From Sipunculus nudus (lineage: Eukaryota; Annelida; Sipuncula; Golfingiida; Sipunculidae), in NCBI GenBank assembly GCA_026874595.1, contig CM049314.1, positions 65,384,800 through 65,448,799 of the forward strand: 64,000 nucleotides of DNA, written 5' to 3'. Each line of letters opens with the position of its first letter. Position 1 is the first letter of the stretch. A program made the position numbers and the translations under genes. This document shows positions 1 through 11,613 of the stretch, piece after piece. Under the pieces are notes generated by a model. It saw only the letters and a program-made list of their open reading frames with translations. It was not told the DNA's origin and made no database searches.

Positions 1-381
1 TTATTATTCTCTGAATAGAAGGGGGATGATTACATTGACCATCCCCCATTGCCAAAAAGTAAGGGGGGATACAGGGATCGAAATACTTTAAAATTTTCAT
101 TTTCCAATGGAAAGGCATTAATAAAAGTTTGCCCTTCCGCAGAAAAAGCCTTTCTGCTAAAGAAGCATCCTACCATCTAGTGACTAGTCTCAACCAAGAC
201 TGATGGACAAGTCACATCGTTGATTGATGTAATGTCAGGGTTCCATGAAAACCACTCAACTTATGGATATTAGGGGCAAAAAGTTTTGCTGTTCTTTTAC
301 TCGCCAAAAATAATAATGAAAAAAACAGGTGGACAAGGCCAGGGTAGTGGAATAGACTTAAAATAAATTAATATTATTACT

Positions 382-720
382 ACAGTCTGTTCTAGCATCC
401 CTGTCCACCTGATTTTTTGCCATTATTTTTTTGCAAATCAAAGAATGCCAAAACTTGTTTACCTTTGGGCAGAAAGAGGAAAAAGCGTAATTAACTATTA
501 TGGAAATAATAGTCTTCCTTGTGTCATTTTCCTGCAAACAATTTAAAACCATTTCATGAGTAACAAGTCTAACCTGTAGCAATACCTTGTCACTTATCTG
601 TGAAATGGGCATATCAGGGAATATTGATGACACCATATTAGACTTGATTTACTAAAGGGGCACCAACATTCACAGGACCAATAATAGGGGCACTGATTTT
701 CCGCGATTGCTGAAAAAATA
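382..720. mobile_element. Diverged copy of the 622-bp MITE family
   Basis: Begins AGTCTGTTCTAGCATCCC and aligns with 9642-9950 (shared GAGGAAAAAGCGTAATTAAC, TGGAAATAATA and AATTTAAAACCATTT blocks, CTGTGAAATGGGCAT) to about 690-720, where similarity ends. A right-hand terminal repeat of another copy, in which CAGGTGGACA is recognisable, lies just upstream at 305-355. Both overlapping ORFs on the minus strand are repeat-derived. Confidence 0.7.
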
Positions 721-2590
721 AGGAAATTGCGGAATTTGTAGTGCTGCACAGAATCGCCCTTGTCACACAGCATGTTGGAAAATTGCTCTTCTTAACGTAC
801 ATTAATAATGATGATTGTAAGTATTCAGTGCATAGTAGCACCAAGTAAATGCTTACCAAACTCTCTTTAACATCTTTTACTCTGACAAAATCTTAATTTT
901 CATAAGAAATGTCCGTGGATACAACGGAGTATGTGACTGTAAATACAGTAAATTACCCTTAAAGGGGACCAATTACCTATAAAGCATATTGAGTTAACAT
1001 GAAAAATAGCTTCTTCCCTTTAAAATAAATCGGTACCTGCCAAAATATTGCCTTGAAACCGTTTGCCTACTCCTGTAAACGAGTGTTAAAAACAGTGAAG
1101 CGGGCACGATGGCAGGTGTCAACATTAACACAGTGCGTCAGGCCGTGTGCTGCACAGCAACAACACATGCCAATCAGGAGATGCCCTGACTGACCTAGCT
1201 AAAATGTAATACATGTTCCTGCTGGCTGAAACACCGCATGTTGCTCCTGTTAATCGGACCTCCGGTCAGGCAGCCTTGTTATGGTAAACAGACTGTGTTT
1301 ACCAACACGCAGGGCTATATAACAAGGTGTTAAACAGTCGTATGCAAGGGAATATGACTGTGTGCTAAAATGGTTTTGATGTGAAACTTAAGTAAAAGCA
1401 AAACTAACTGATAGTGTGAAAGAATAGGAAAAATATTGCTCCTGATTATGTCCCTTTAATTTTATGTCTAAGTCCTTAAATTTAGTTTATTATTCACAAG
1501 CGAGCCTTTGGGAATCTAACGCCTTGATCATGGCTAATTAAACTTCAGTGGGACTCCAAAACAATATATAAGCTGACGATACTCATTGTGATGACAAACT
1601 TTTATTTAGACTTTAAACAAACTTGTTTTACCCTTTATTTTAAAAGAAATGACATGTTCCAGAAATAACTTACATATGTTTTACCGGGATTGCAGCCCAT
1701 TTCAAATTTAAATACAACCAGCAGAGTGGAAAACCTGGTGAGTGAACATGAATATCTTTTATCATTCACGCCATGAAAATTACCGTGGTTTATGACTCTA
1801 TCAGAAAAGTTTGCTGATACATGTAGGCCTGTTTAAAACATTAATTTTATATTTGATAAAATTAACAATTAATAAAATTAATATAGAAATATGCAGTCTC
1901 TGTAAATATATATTCTGATTATTCACTTCTCCCTGTCTCTTTCTATTATTGCTCATTATGCCTAGGCGACCCGTCGAGTCTCTTGATATCAGCCTGACTT
2001 GCGTATAACAGCCACATCCTTTGTCGGGAAAAATAGTTAGGAATTCAAGCTACATGTGTCATATTAGGGCCGCGGCGGCAAAAACAGGGATCTACGGTAC
2101 ATGCATATAAAAGACAACAGAAAATAAGTGACCCATGGGTCATGACGCTCAGCTGCCAAGCATGACCTGCTACATCATGGGCTGAGATTCACAACTTCCA
2201 GTCAAATTTTGAAGAACCAATTTGCCAATTTGTTGAAATTTTCTACAACAACAGAAATATATATCACCTATGTCTGGTTAAAACACAGTGAATTGATGGT
2301 CTGAGGAAAATGTATGATTGTTAAGGTATCCAGAACTATTCCCATAGCTTACTTGATACCTGTCAGTCTCAAAAGGAACACCACAAAGGGCAAATATAAG
2401 ATCAAAATATATAGCAAAAAATCAAGGAAATCCATGCAGAATTATTGAGAAACAGGTGCTTCTGTATGAATTTTTATTCAATACAAGCCAACTGTACTGC
2501 ACTTTCATATATGATGATAATATTTATTAAGAAATATTTGACCCAATCCTTTGCAAGATTACATTAATATACATCTGACTGCCTTCACAG
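721..2590. other. No gene recognised
   Basis: A+T-rich unique-looking DNA. No ORF, RNA or repeat that I can support, apart from short A/T runs. Confidence 0.5.
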
Positions 2591-2594
2591 GAAT

Positions 2595-2819
2595 TTAAAG
2601 ATGGTTGCCTGGTGGCCATTTTGGACTTCTGACAGGTCTCAAATCAGACAATAACCATTCTCTAAATCGGACCAAAAATTGAAGGAAAATTACTGAAACT
2701 GCACTGAAAAAAGGATTTCTAAGGTGGCTAACTGGCAGACACAATGGATTTCTGACAAGTCTGACATTTGATATCACACATCCTCCAATAAGAGACCAAA
2801 CTTTGGGCAAATTAGCCAA
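2595..2819 (-). repeat. Two diverged units of about 110-120 bp
   Basis: GGTGGCCATTTTGGACTTCTGACAGG... and GGTGGCTAACTGG...GGATTTCTGACAAG share a GGTGGC/TTCTGACA-GTCT pattern and a GACCAAA-ttg ending. Very diverged. The 74-codon minus frame comes from this repeat. Confidence 0.35.
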
Positions 2820-3689
2820 ACGATGTTACAGTAATGAATGTCCAAAACAATTCAAAAGGCATGTTCAGGCGCTCATATCAGATTTATAGATATGCAAGTG
2901 TAAAAGTGTAGGTCCAATATTTTTTATTATCACTCTGCTTTTCAATGGGGTCAGCAGGGTTGGTAAACTGCAAAACCTTAAAGAAAAGAAATGCAGAAAG
3001 CATGACTAAGAGTCTTGTAATAAAATAAAGCCATCCTAATTCAAGTTCACATCCACATATTATGAGAACAAACACTTGCTTTTATATGTGGTGATTTATA
3101 TAAAAATATTCAGATATCTAGGAAACTAAGTTTATTGCTATGATTCCATAAAATAAACTGCAAAATGTTCCCATCATCTTAAAAATCAGTAGCTAAACCT
3201 TAATACTATACTCTCACAGTGTTAATTCCTGGCTGAAGTATTCCAACAACAGTGTTTTGTTATGCAGTAACGAGGTACTTATCACTCAGCCTTATCACTT
3301 AATAGCTTTATACAAAAGGGAGTCATATGTCACCAGTGTCACTCACAATTATGGCCACACGGTGAGATGTACCAGCTGGAGTGCAAGCTTATATACACAA
3401 GAAAAATAGAGATGGTCTACAAAATAAGTTGACCTGACCTATGACCTTGGCTTTTTGCCCACATATCAACTGGATTCTTTCTAAATGATGGGTAACTACT
3501 AACCAATTACATCTGGCCGGGTGTAATTACTTGGCAACCAATGAGTGAATAACTTAGACCTGCAACCTTTAACCTCCTGACCAGCTGACCTTAAAATCAA
3601 TTAGTTATTTCTTCATGCAAAAAGACCCATAAATATGAAGTTTGAATCACATTGAGTGATGCATAGATGTGGCATATGTGAAAGACTGA

Positions 3690-4280
3690 AGGTTTGGGTT
3701 GAACAGTTTCACTTGAAATATGTTCACAAGCATTTAGAACAATATTGTGACCTTGACCTTTGACCTTTTGAACTCAACATCAATAGGCTTCTTCCCCTAT
3801 TGGTAGGTAAGCCATATATGACAGATGGAAAGTATAGATTGAAAAGTTTGCCTGAAAATGACTCCACGCAAGAAGAGGTTGCTGTGAACTTGACCTTTGA
3901 CCTCAAAATCAACAGGTCTTTTCCCCTGTTGGCAGAGAAGCGATATCAGTGCTGAAAGGTTTGGAATGAAAGGTCTAGCTTGAAATGTGTCCACAACCTT
4001 TTCAAAGAAGTGGATCCTGTGACCCTGACCTTTGACCTTGTGACCTCAACATTTATAGGATTCTTCTCCCACTTAGTAGGTGAGCTATATGTGAAAGATC
4101 AAAGAATTGGGATAACAGGTTTGGCTTAAAATGCATCCACAGGCTTTTCAAAGAAGTTGGTTCTGTGACCTTGACCTTTGACCTCAAATTATGGTTCTTC
4201 CCCTGTTGGTAGGTGAGCTGTATGTGAAAGATGGAAGGTTTGGGATGAAAATTTTGGCTAAAAGAATTATTTCTGGGGGG
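3690..4280 (+). repeat. 140-bp tandem repeat with DR1-type TGACCTTTGACCT
   Basis: The motif TGACCTTTGACC or close variants recurs at about 3755, 3892, 4028 and 4173, i.e. roughly every 130-146 bp. Each is followed by an ACAGGTCTTTTCCCC/GTTGGTAGGTGAGC block and a GAAAGATGGAAGGTTTGG block. Isolated related TGACCT stretches lie at about 3432 and 3590. ORFs on the minus strand here are by-products. Confidence 0.75.
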
Positions 4281-4724
4281 TGCAAACACACCCCATAACT
4301 TCGAGAATATAGGTCGCAGTGACCTAATTTCAGGTTTACAAGGAGATCTTTTTAGAACCTCTAAGACTGCATAGGGTTCATGGCCCTAGCCCCTACGATT
4401 ACGATTTGTGCCCTTCTAACGGACAGACGGGAGGACGACGGACAATGACCCATCGCTAGAGCCCAGCATGACTGAAAGTAAGCTGAGCTAAAAATTAAGG
4501 GAATGATATTTTATGCGACACCGTACAGTTGATCATGGCGGATGTAGGATGTTGATATGACTACATGGAGATCGTAGATAAAAGATGTATTATGTCATAA
4601 CCTGTGATTGAGTATAGGTAAGAAAGTGATATTTGAGTAGTATTATAGGCAGTTATATGTTAGAAAGTATCCCTTGTTGTGTGACATGGCATAGTCCGCG
4701 CTGTATAGGTGCGGGAGTGATTCG

Positions 4725-4772
4725 AAATTCGGGCCAAAGGTGGACAGGGGGTGCTGAAACGGACTCCAATTT
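4725..4772. mobile_element. Orphan terminal repeat of the 622-bp MITE family
   Basis: AGGTGGACAGGGGGTGCTGAAACGGACT matches (in two pieces) the right end of the element at 9642-10263. No partner end is recognisable nearby, so this is a remnant. Confidence 0.5.
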
Positions 4773-5031
4773 TATTATTAATAATATTTATAATTAACAT
4801 GCATTATGGGAACGAGTAGAGAATCTGGTCTACATGGATGATGTTATGGGTGTATACGGACGGACGTAATTTGATGTTTAGGATTCATGTAATGGAGAAG
4901 TAACAGGCATCATGAGGCATGTCAATGTCCTATCATCAGGCATGTCATGGCTTATGCTGATTACTACTAATATGAGACGGTCCAGTCAGTTCAGACCCAT
5001 CTTGGAAATGAAGACCGGATTCCATACTCAG

Positions 5032-5440
5032 GTCTGACTAAATACCCAAACGGACCCTAACAGACCCCAACGGACCTATATGAATTACCCCAACGGAAAT
5101 AAGAATGACCCCTATGGACCTGTTTATTACTCCACCGGATCAATTGGTTATATTAACTGATTATTGAGTGTATATATTATATAAATTGTCTAATCAGAAA
5201 AAGATGGAAAATAACCCCGACAGGACTAGGAATGACCCCAACGCCATTAAGAATGACCCCCAACAGACCCGTTAATTACCCCAACGCACCAGTTAGTTAT
5301 ATTAACTTATTACTGAGTGTATATAAATTGTCTTATGATATAAAAAAAGTAGAAAATAACCCCAACCAGACTAGAATAACCCCAATGGTCCCCAACGGAC
5401 CTGTTAATTACCCCAATGGACCAATTGGTTGTATTTGATT
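5032..5440 (+). repeat. ACCCCAACGGACC repeat block; empty-site paralogue
   Basis: Three diverged units of about 130-150 bp. Each holds a TTACCCCAACGG-type motif followed by CAATTGGTTATATTAAC and a TTATTGAGTGTATAT block (about 5119, 5267 and 5400). The first part is repeated in inverse orientation at 9500-9641, where the TA-target MITE is inserted. The 68-codon ORF here is repeat-derived. Confidence 0.7.
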
Positions 5441-5692
5441 TAACATCCTTTATTAACCTGTATTGACTAGTTCTAACATTATTGATAAAAAAAATGAGAA
5501 GGGTTCATTTACAGCAAATACGCATATTTACACGAAAAATGTCAGGACTGCATGTGAATCATGTTGTTTAACTCGAATACAGGTAGTCTACAAGCGACTA
5601 CGTGTATCCGCCTTAATCAGAGTGGAACGGGTGAAGTGAGGCATGGATTAAATGGCAAGGGGAAATAGAGTGAAGTGTTGCATATTAGCATG

Positions 5693-7086
5693 GATGTCTG
5701 CAGCCAAATTGTGTATGAAGGCTGCCCCCCCACCACAAAATCCAGAAAGCCGTCCCAGTTGTATACATATGCAAAATTTAAGGCAGATAAGTCAAACCAC
5801 TACATGTATATGAGTGATTTTAGCCCGTGGCAGACAATCAGATGGACGCTGAGCAAAAATGGTTGCAGGTGACGGCACCAGTTTTGCGTATGATAAAGAG
5901 CTATGTGAGAACTAAACACATGCAAAACTTTGGCCCAATCGGTCAAACGGTTCCCAAGATATGAGCTTGGATGTCTGCTGCATAAACTAGAATGCAGGTG
6001 GCTCCACCTGTCATAAAATCAAGAGAGCTGTCGGGGATGTATAAACCTGCAACATTTTAGCCAGATATGTCAAACCACTGCCGAGATATGAGTGATTTTA
6101 TCCCATGGCAGACAAACAGACAGGAGCTGTGCAAAAATGGTTGCAGGTGGCGCCACCAGTTTTGCGATTGTTATAAAGCTCTCCAAGGGCTACATTTGTG
6201 CAAATAAATTTTCCTGATCGGTCAAACGGTTCCCGAGATATGAGCTTGGATGTCTGCAGCGTAAACGTGTATGTAGGTGGCGCCAACTGTCACAAAATCA
6301 GAAAAGCTATCCAGGATGTATAAGCATGCCAAATTTCAGGTGAATTAGTCAAGTCACTGCAGAGATATGAGTGATTTTAACCCAAGGCAGACGAACAGAT
6401 GGACACTGTGCACACATGGTTGCAGGTGGCGCCACCATTTTTTCTGTATGTTATAAAGCTCTCCAAGGGCTACATTTGTGCTAAAAAATTTTCCTGATCG
6501 GTCAAACGGTTCCTGAGATATGAGCTTGGATGTCTGCAGCGTAAACGTGAATGTAGGTGGCACCACCTGTCACAAAATCAGAAAAGCTATCCAGGATGTA
6601 TACGCATGCCACATTTCAGGTGAATTAGTCAAGTCACTGCAGAGATATGAGTGATTTTAACCCAAAGCAGACAAACAGATGGACACTGTGCAAACATGAT
6701 TGCAGGTGGCGCCACCATTTTTTCTGTATGTTATAAAGCTCTCCAAGGGCTACATTTGTGCAAAAAAATTTTCCTGATCGGTCAAACGGTTCCCGAGATA
6801 TGGGCTTGGATGTCTGCAGCGTTAACGTGAATGTAGGTGGCGCCACCTGTAACAAAATCAGAAAAGCTATCCAGGATGTATACGCATGCCAAATTTCAGG
6901 TGAATTAGTCAAGTCACTGCAGAGATATGAGTGATTTTAACCCAAGGCAGACGAACAGATGGACACTGTGCAAACATGGTTGCAGGTGGCGCCACCATTT
7001 TTTCTGTATGTTATAAAGCTCTCCAAGGGCTACATTTGTGCAAAAAAATTTTCCTGATCCGTCAAACGGTTCCCGAGATATGTGGG
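5693..7086 (+). repeat. About 280-bp tandem satellite, five units
   Basis: Units start at GATGTCTGC at 5693, 5970, 6249, 6529 and 6809, i.e. periods of 277, 279, 280 and 280, with the last unit ending near 7086. Units 3-5 are nearly identical; the first two are older. Each carries the palindrome GGTGGCGCCACC (degenerate in unit 1), TATGAGTGATTTTA and CGGTCAAACGGTTCC. Minus-strand ORFs at 6098-6912 all derive from the same unit and are not genes. Confidence 0.9.
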
Positions 7087-7385
7087 TTTATGTGTGGAAA
7101 CAGACGCACAAACGGACGCAGAGAGCAGAGGAAAGGTTAGAGGTCAAAACAAAATCGGGGCGCAGCAGTTCACATGTGACCAGAACATAATCCCGGGTTT
7201 CGTAAAATTCCGCCCAGCAGTTACGGAGGAGTTCTCCGGAAACGTACGCGGCCGCGGCAGCGTGCAGCTGAAAACATAGTACCGGTATCTGCAAAACTCT
7301 GTTTTGGCGGATACAATTATCATTGTCAGCTCATAATAATGCATCAATAAAAGTGGTAAAATCTCCTTATTTATAAAGGTTAAAA

Positions 7386-8218
7386 ATAATAATAATAATA
7401 ATATATTTAATTTATATAGCACTAATTCAACAAAATAGTTATCAAAAGCGCTTTACAAGACACAAAGCACAGTTTTTCTAAAACATAAAATGTAGATTCC
7501 TACTAAAACAAAGATTCCTAAAAGTTAAACCCTAATTCCTAAGAACTACCAAAAGCTAATATAAAAAGGTAAGTTTTAAGATTTCTTTTAAAAGAAGCTA
7601 AAGATGGTGAAGCTCTGATTGAGTGCGGAAGTTCATTCCACAACCTTGGTGCCACAGCTGAGAAAGCTCTCGAACGACACATCTCACTTCGTGCTTTAGG
7701 AATCACTAAAAGCCCTTGGTCAGATGACCTAAGCTGCCTGACTGGAACATAAAAAGTTAAGAGGTTCCTAATGTAAATAGGCGATTGACCATTTATGGCT
7801 TTGTATAGTAATAATAAAATTTTAAAATCAATGCACTGTCGCACCAGGAGCCAATGGAGTTCTTTAAGTATAGGTGTAATGTGGTCGCGCTTCTTGGCAC
7901 CAGTTACAAGCCTAGCAGCTGCATTCTGCACTCTCTGAAGCCGGTCCAGTAACTTGCTAGGAAGACCACATAGCAAAGAGTTGGAACAGTCAATCCTTGA
8001 ACTGATGAACGCATGAATTAATGTTATTTGTGAATCTTGAGTTAGGAAACCCTTTATCCTAGCTATATTACGCAGGTGGTAAAAAGCCAAACTACAAATA
8101 TTATTTACATGCTTATCAAGGCAAAGCCCTTGGTCAAAAACAACCCCCAGGTTCCTAGCACAGTTTGTTAGCACAACTACAGAGTCAAATATGTTAAGAG
8201 TTTTCAACTGAGTTTTTG
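7386..8218 (-). mobile_element. CR1/L2-like non-LTR retrotransposon, 3' fragment
   Basis: The minus-strand frame 8207-7539 (222 codons, uninterrupted) matches the region after the RT palm of CR1/L2-group elements: NLGVVFDQGL, HLRNIARIKGFLT, HAFISSRIDCSNSLLCGLP, RLQRVQNAAARLVT, LHWLLVRQCIDFKILLLLYKA, APRLWNELPHSIR and FKRNLKTYLF. The 3' UTR ends in an AGCGCTTT..GTGCTATATAAATT stretch followed by an (ATT)n tail, seen on the plus strand as (AAT)n at 7386-7402. This is the usual end of L2-type elements. Truncation near 8218 removed the endonuclease and catalytic RT domains. The long open frame suggests a fairly recent insertion. Confidence 0.88.
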
Positions 8219-8782
8219 ACCTTTATATAAATATATTGTAATGCAATAAAAGGAGCCAAAGAGAAAATAACTATTAAAAACAATATCCATAATACAGTCA
8301 TCCATGCATATATTACATACACATGAGGATGAGTTCATGGTGTTAAATGGCCAAGTATATATTTCCCACTTGATTGTCCTTCTGAGATAACAGAACCACT
8401 AAGTCTACTCAACCATGGCATTAACTGGCATACATATACACAACATATATAAAACAATTCATAATTATGACTCATTTGTGAGAAAAGGGATATGTTCAAA
8501 TAAGCTGTCAAGGATGTTTTTCAGGTGTGACAGGATAAAAGTTATAGTGGTTGTCTTTATTGGACTGTTATCACTGTTATCAAGAAGAAAGATATTTTGT
8601 TTGATAAAGGGTAATATGTGATAAAATATTGGAAAAACTTTTTGCAATAACTTCAAGATAATATTTAAAATATAGTTTATCTTCATGTGCTTTCAAGTAT
8701 TTCTATTTTGTGTCAAAACATTATTCAGCAAATGTTTCAAGGCCTGATACAACAAACATATATGTGCAATGTTCATATAAGA

Positions 8783-9158
8783 TGATTACATCCAGTTTTG
8801 AATTCCATAAGAGAAAAGTACATAAATTTTAACATTATGTAATGATATATTATCATTAGTGTAGCTATCATGCACTTATATATTTATGAGAACCAGACTA
8901 GATATATTTTGCTTGCAGTTTTTTCTTTAATAATTTGGACTAGTTGACCTTTCTAATTCTAGCATGACTGTGACTACATCCAGTTTTGAATTCCATAAGA
9001 GAAAAGTACATAAATTTTAACATTATGTAATGATATATTATCATTAGTGTAGCTATCATGCACTTATATATTTATGAGAACCAGACTAGATATATTTTGT
9101 TTGCAGTTTTTCCTTTAATAATTTGGACTAGTTGACCTTTCTAATTCTAGCATGACTG
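8783..9158 (+). repeat. 188-bp tandem duplication
   Basis: Copies 8783-8970 and 8971-9158 align at an exact offset of 188 bp with only a few substitutions (for example TTTTGCTTGC versus TTTTGTTTGC). A recent simple duplication without coding content. Confidence 0.92.
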
Positions 9159-9321
9159 ATACTTTAGGTGAACCATACCTCTATATATTATATTTTTTTC
9201 AAGTAATTGTGTGTAATTAATTACTTTGCCAAAGTAATTGTAATTTAATCATTTTGTAAAATTAAAGTAATTTGTACTTGTAATTGGGATTTTTGGAAGT
9301 AACTGTAATTATATATATATA

Positions 9322-9480
9322 AGGTAGAGTTACCCTCCGTTGTAAAGTGCTCTATGGCCTACAGACTAGGCCAGAGCGGTATAACTCTGAAGAAAAACAA
9401 CACTGTAAATTCACAACAGTCTGTTTCATGGGATGCGACCTGATCATTAGGTGAATGTGGTTTAGATTGAAGCTATTTTC
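9322..9480 (+). mobile_element. Penelope-like/hammerhead-like repeat, copy 1
   Basis: Starts GGTAGAGTTACCCTCCG right after a TA tract, continues through ATGGCCTACAGACTAGGCC and AACTCTGAAGAAAAACAACAC, and ends near AATGTGGTTTAGATTGAAGC. It is the same family as 49821-50030. On the minus strand, 9450-9423 carries a degenerate hammerhead-like core (CTAATGA... GAAAC), with a stem II weaker than in the other copy. Confidence 0.5.
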
Positions 9481-9641
9481 AATTTTATTATGATTAGACA
9501 TCTGATATATACACTCAATAATCAGTCAATATAACCATTTGATCCAGTGGAGTAATAAACAGGTCCGTTCGGCTCATTTTTAGTCTTGTTGGGGTAATTC
9601 ATAGGTTCGTTGGGGTCCGTTTGGGTCCGTTGGGGTATTTA

Positions 9642-10263
9642 TAGTCCGTTCCAGTACCCCTGTCCACCTGTTTTTTCGCGATTATTTATCTGTGAATCAA
9701 AGAACGCCAGAACTGTTTGACCTTGGGGAAGAAAGAGGAAAAAGCGTAATTAACTAATATGGAAATAATAACCTACCTTATGTTATTTTCCTATAAACAA
9801 TTTAAAACCATTTTATGAGTTACCAGTCTATTCTTTAGCAACATCTTGCCACTAATCTGTGAAATGGGCATAACAGGGATTAGTGATGACGTCATAATAG
9901 ACGTGACGTACTAAAGAGGCGCCCATATTCATGGGACCAATAATCAAGAGCTGCCGACCCCTGTTTACAGCGAGAATTGTATTCTCCGCGTGCACGCGCT
10001 TCACTGTTACGTCACATTACTTTATCTCCATATCCAAGGAGGATACACAATGGCCACTTATTAGGGACGCCATGAACCACGGATATATATAAGATATGTC
10101 AACCAGGCCGTAAAGTGAATAATATATATATTTTGAGTAGGTAAGGTACCAAAAATTATGCTTTTGCCTCTTTATGCCATTGGTGCAAATTTTGTTTTGC
10201 AAGTTTGTCTTATGTAGAGATAATCGCGAAAAAACAGGTGGACAGGGGTGCTGGAACGGACTA
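9642..10263. mobile_element. 622-bp TA-target MITE (Tc1/mariner-like ends)
   Basis: Terminal inverted repeats of 44 bp with one mismatch: TAGTCCGTTCCAG, then T or C, then ACCCCTGTCCACC..., ending ...TCGCGATTAT. TA is duplicated on both sides (9640-9641, 10264-10265). The interior has no transposase frame. Removing the element and one TA rebuilds GGTCTGACTAAATACCC (minus strand), which is present uninterrupted at 5031-5047, so the insertion event is directly visible. Related ends occur at 305-355 and 382-720. Confidence 0.85.
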
Positions 10264-10518
10264 TAGTCAGACCCTCCTTACTCGGGCTGTATTATGTAAT
10301 ACACTTAACACATTCACGGTTAACATCATATTATTATCATTACCCAAAAAATACTTTAAAATGTAGCTGCTATCCATCACCGTGTACAAAACTGTGAAGG
10401 TGGGGACAGTTAAGTTTACGTATTTCTGAATCGCAAGACACCAGATCTGTCAGCTGTCAACTCCGTGTCAAAACCCGGCGGAACTGCCGAACATTCCAAA
10501 ACAACAAGTTGAATTTAC

Positions 10519-10606
10519 CTCCTTTCTTCCCCGTCAGTTTACAACACAGCGTGTAAACCAGTCCTGGTGGTGACTTAGGATCCGTGGACATGGCCGGCGT
10601 CGCCAT
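10519..10606 (-). CDS. Probable first coding exon of an unidentified gene
   Basis: On the minus strand an ATG at 10606-10604 opens 29 codons (begins MATPAMSTDP, ends CKLTGKKG). The exon ends after one extra base at a donor-like GGAG|GTAAAT, with the GT at 10518-10517, so the intron would be phase 1. About 70 bp upstream of the ATG is a YY1-type AAGATGGCGGC (10684-10674), which in animals commonly sits at or just after transcription starts. A CTCF-like site lies further upstream. GC content is locally higher than in the surroundings, as expected for a promoter-proximal exon. I do not recognise the protein and could not find a phase-compatible second exon between here and position 1, so the intron may run out of the window. 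This rests on signals, not homology. Confidence 0.5.
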
Positions 10607-10673
10607 GCTGGCCAGTTTTGTACTTTTATCGTCTTCACAACGAATCTGTTTTGTCTGGTCCTGTCAAATGGAA

Positions 10674-10740
10674 GCCGCCATCTTTCATATCACCCGCGGA
10701 AGAGAATAGTCTGGTTTCTCCTCCACACCAGGGGGCGCTG
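10674..10740 (-). promoter_or_regulatory. YY1-type initiator region with CTCF-like site
   Basis: The minus strand carries AAGATGGCGGC (10684-10674), a match to the YY1 motif found at many animal promoters, about 70 bp before the ATG of the exon at 10519-10606. The plus strand at 10725-10740 reads ACACCAGGGGGCGCTG, a close match to the bilaterian CTCF core. The ATG inside the YY1 motif would start an upstream frame of only five codons. The motifs are seen directly; promoter activity is inferred. Confidence 0.45.
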
Positions 10741-10749
10741 TAATCCTAT

Positions 10750-11590
10750 AAACAGTCTTATTCCAAGCTCAATTTATTTTATTTATTTTCAAACACTATC
10801 TGGACTCTAGTAACTTGAGTAAATGTTTAGAAGTGAGAACAAGCTGAATGTGGTCCGGTCCAGTAAGCGGACTAATCCAAGCGGTGCGGTCTATTTATTA
10901 AAATATCATTAAAATTTGATAATATTTGTTGTTTTTTATTCTGCTTTTATTCTACATATTTTTCCATTAGGCCTACATTTAGTAAAACTGATTATACACG
11001 AATATACAGCAAACCTCTAATAACTGTCACATTATAATCTATACGTGAATCGCGAGATCTGACTTTGATTTTTAATGACAACTTTAAAGTTACACTCTTT
11101 GTCAATTAGTTGACAACAATTTAATGGAATATTTGTGTGACTGTGTGGGGCATGGTGGTTAGAATACTGTGGCTGGCGTCATGTTCGTGGCGTTAACATT
11201 TCGCGATTTTCGCCTTTAAAATGTTTCGAGAGGGTTCCATCTTATCTTACAAAAGACCTACGTACACAGAGCATATGGGTATATTCACTTTTATTCAGTA
11301 ATAATATCCAATAATATGTAGCTAAAATCTTAAGAATTGCACGGGAACCAAAGGGAACAGCTAGGGATCAATTAAGTGGGAATAATTGTTCATTTATGGC
11401 AGATAATCTGAAATATCTTATATCATTTATATATAATAGCAACTGTTGAACATACAAGAATCATTTTTATTCGTATTATAAATTGTTTACCTTTTAACTT
11501 TCCTTCGACATTGAGACCACTTTTTCATGAAATTTTTACTTAAGATCGTTCCTCTTTCGTGAATATCGCGAATTTGAAACCCTCGCAAAA
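10750..11590. other. No gene recognised
   Basis: Mostly A+T-rich. TTCGCGA-type words at about 11200 and 11560 recall the TCGCGA words of the MITEs but no boundaries can be drawn. Confidence 0.4.
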
Positions 11591-11613
11591 AGTATAACCA
11601 CTGTAAAAACTAA

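Noticed and set aside
2884-3075. Minus-strand frame with a good polypyrimidine acceptor (GCATTTCTTTTCTTTAAG) and FTNPADPIEK reading
   Set aside because: Phase is incompatible with the exon at 10519-10606 (a TGA follows), no donor and no homology.
6098-6912. Three similar minus-strand ORFs that look like a protein family
   Set aside because: They are the same 280-bp satellite unit read in the same direction; stops separate them and no splice or domain signals exist.
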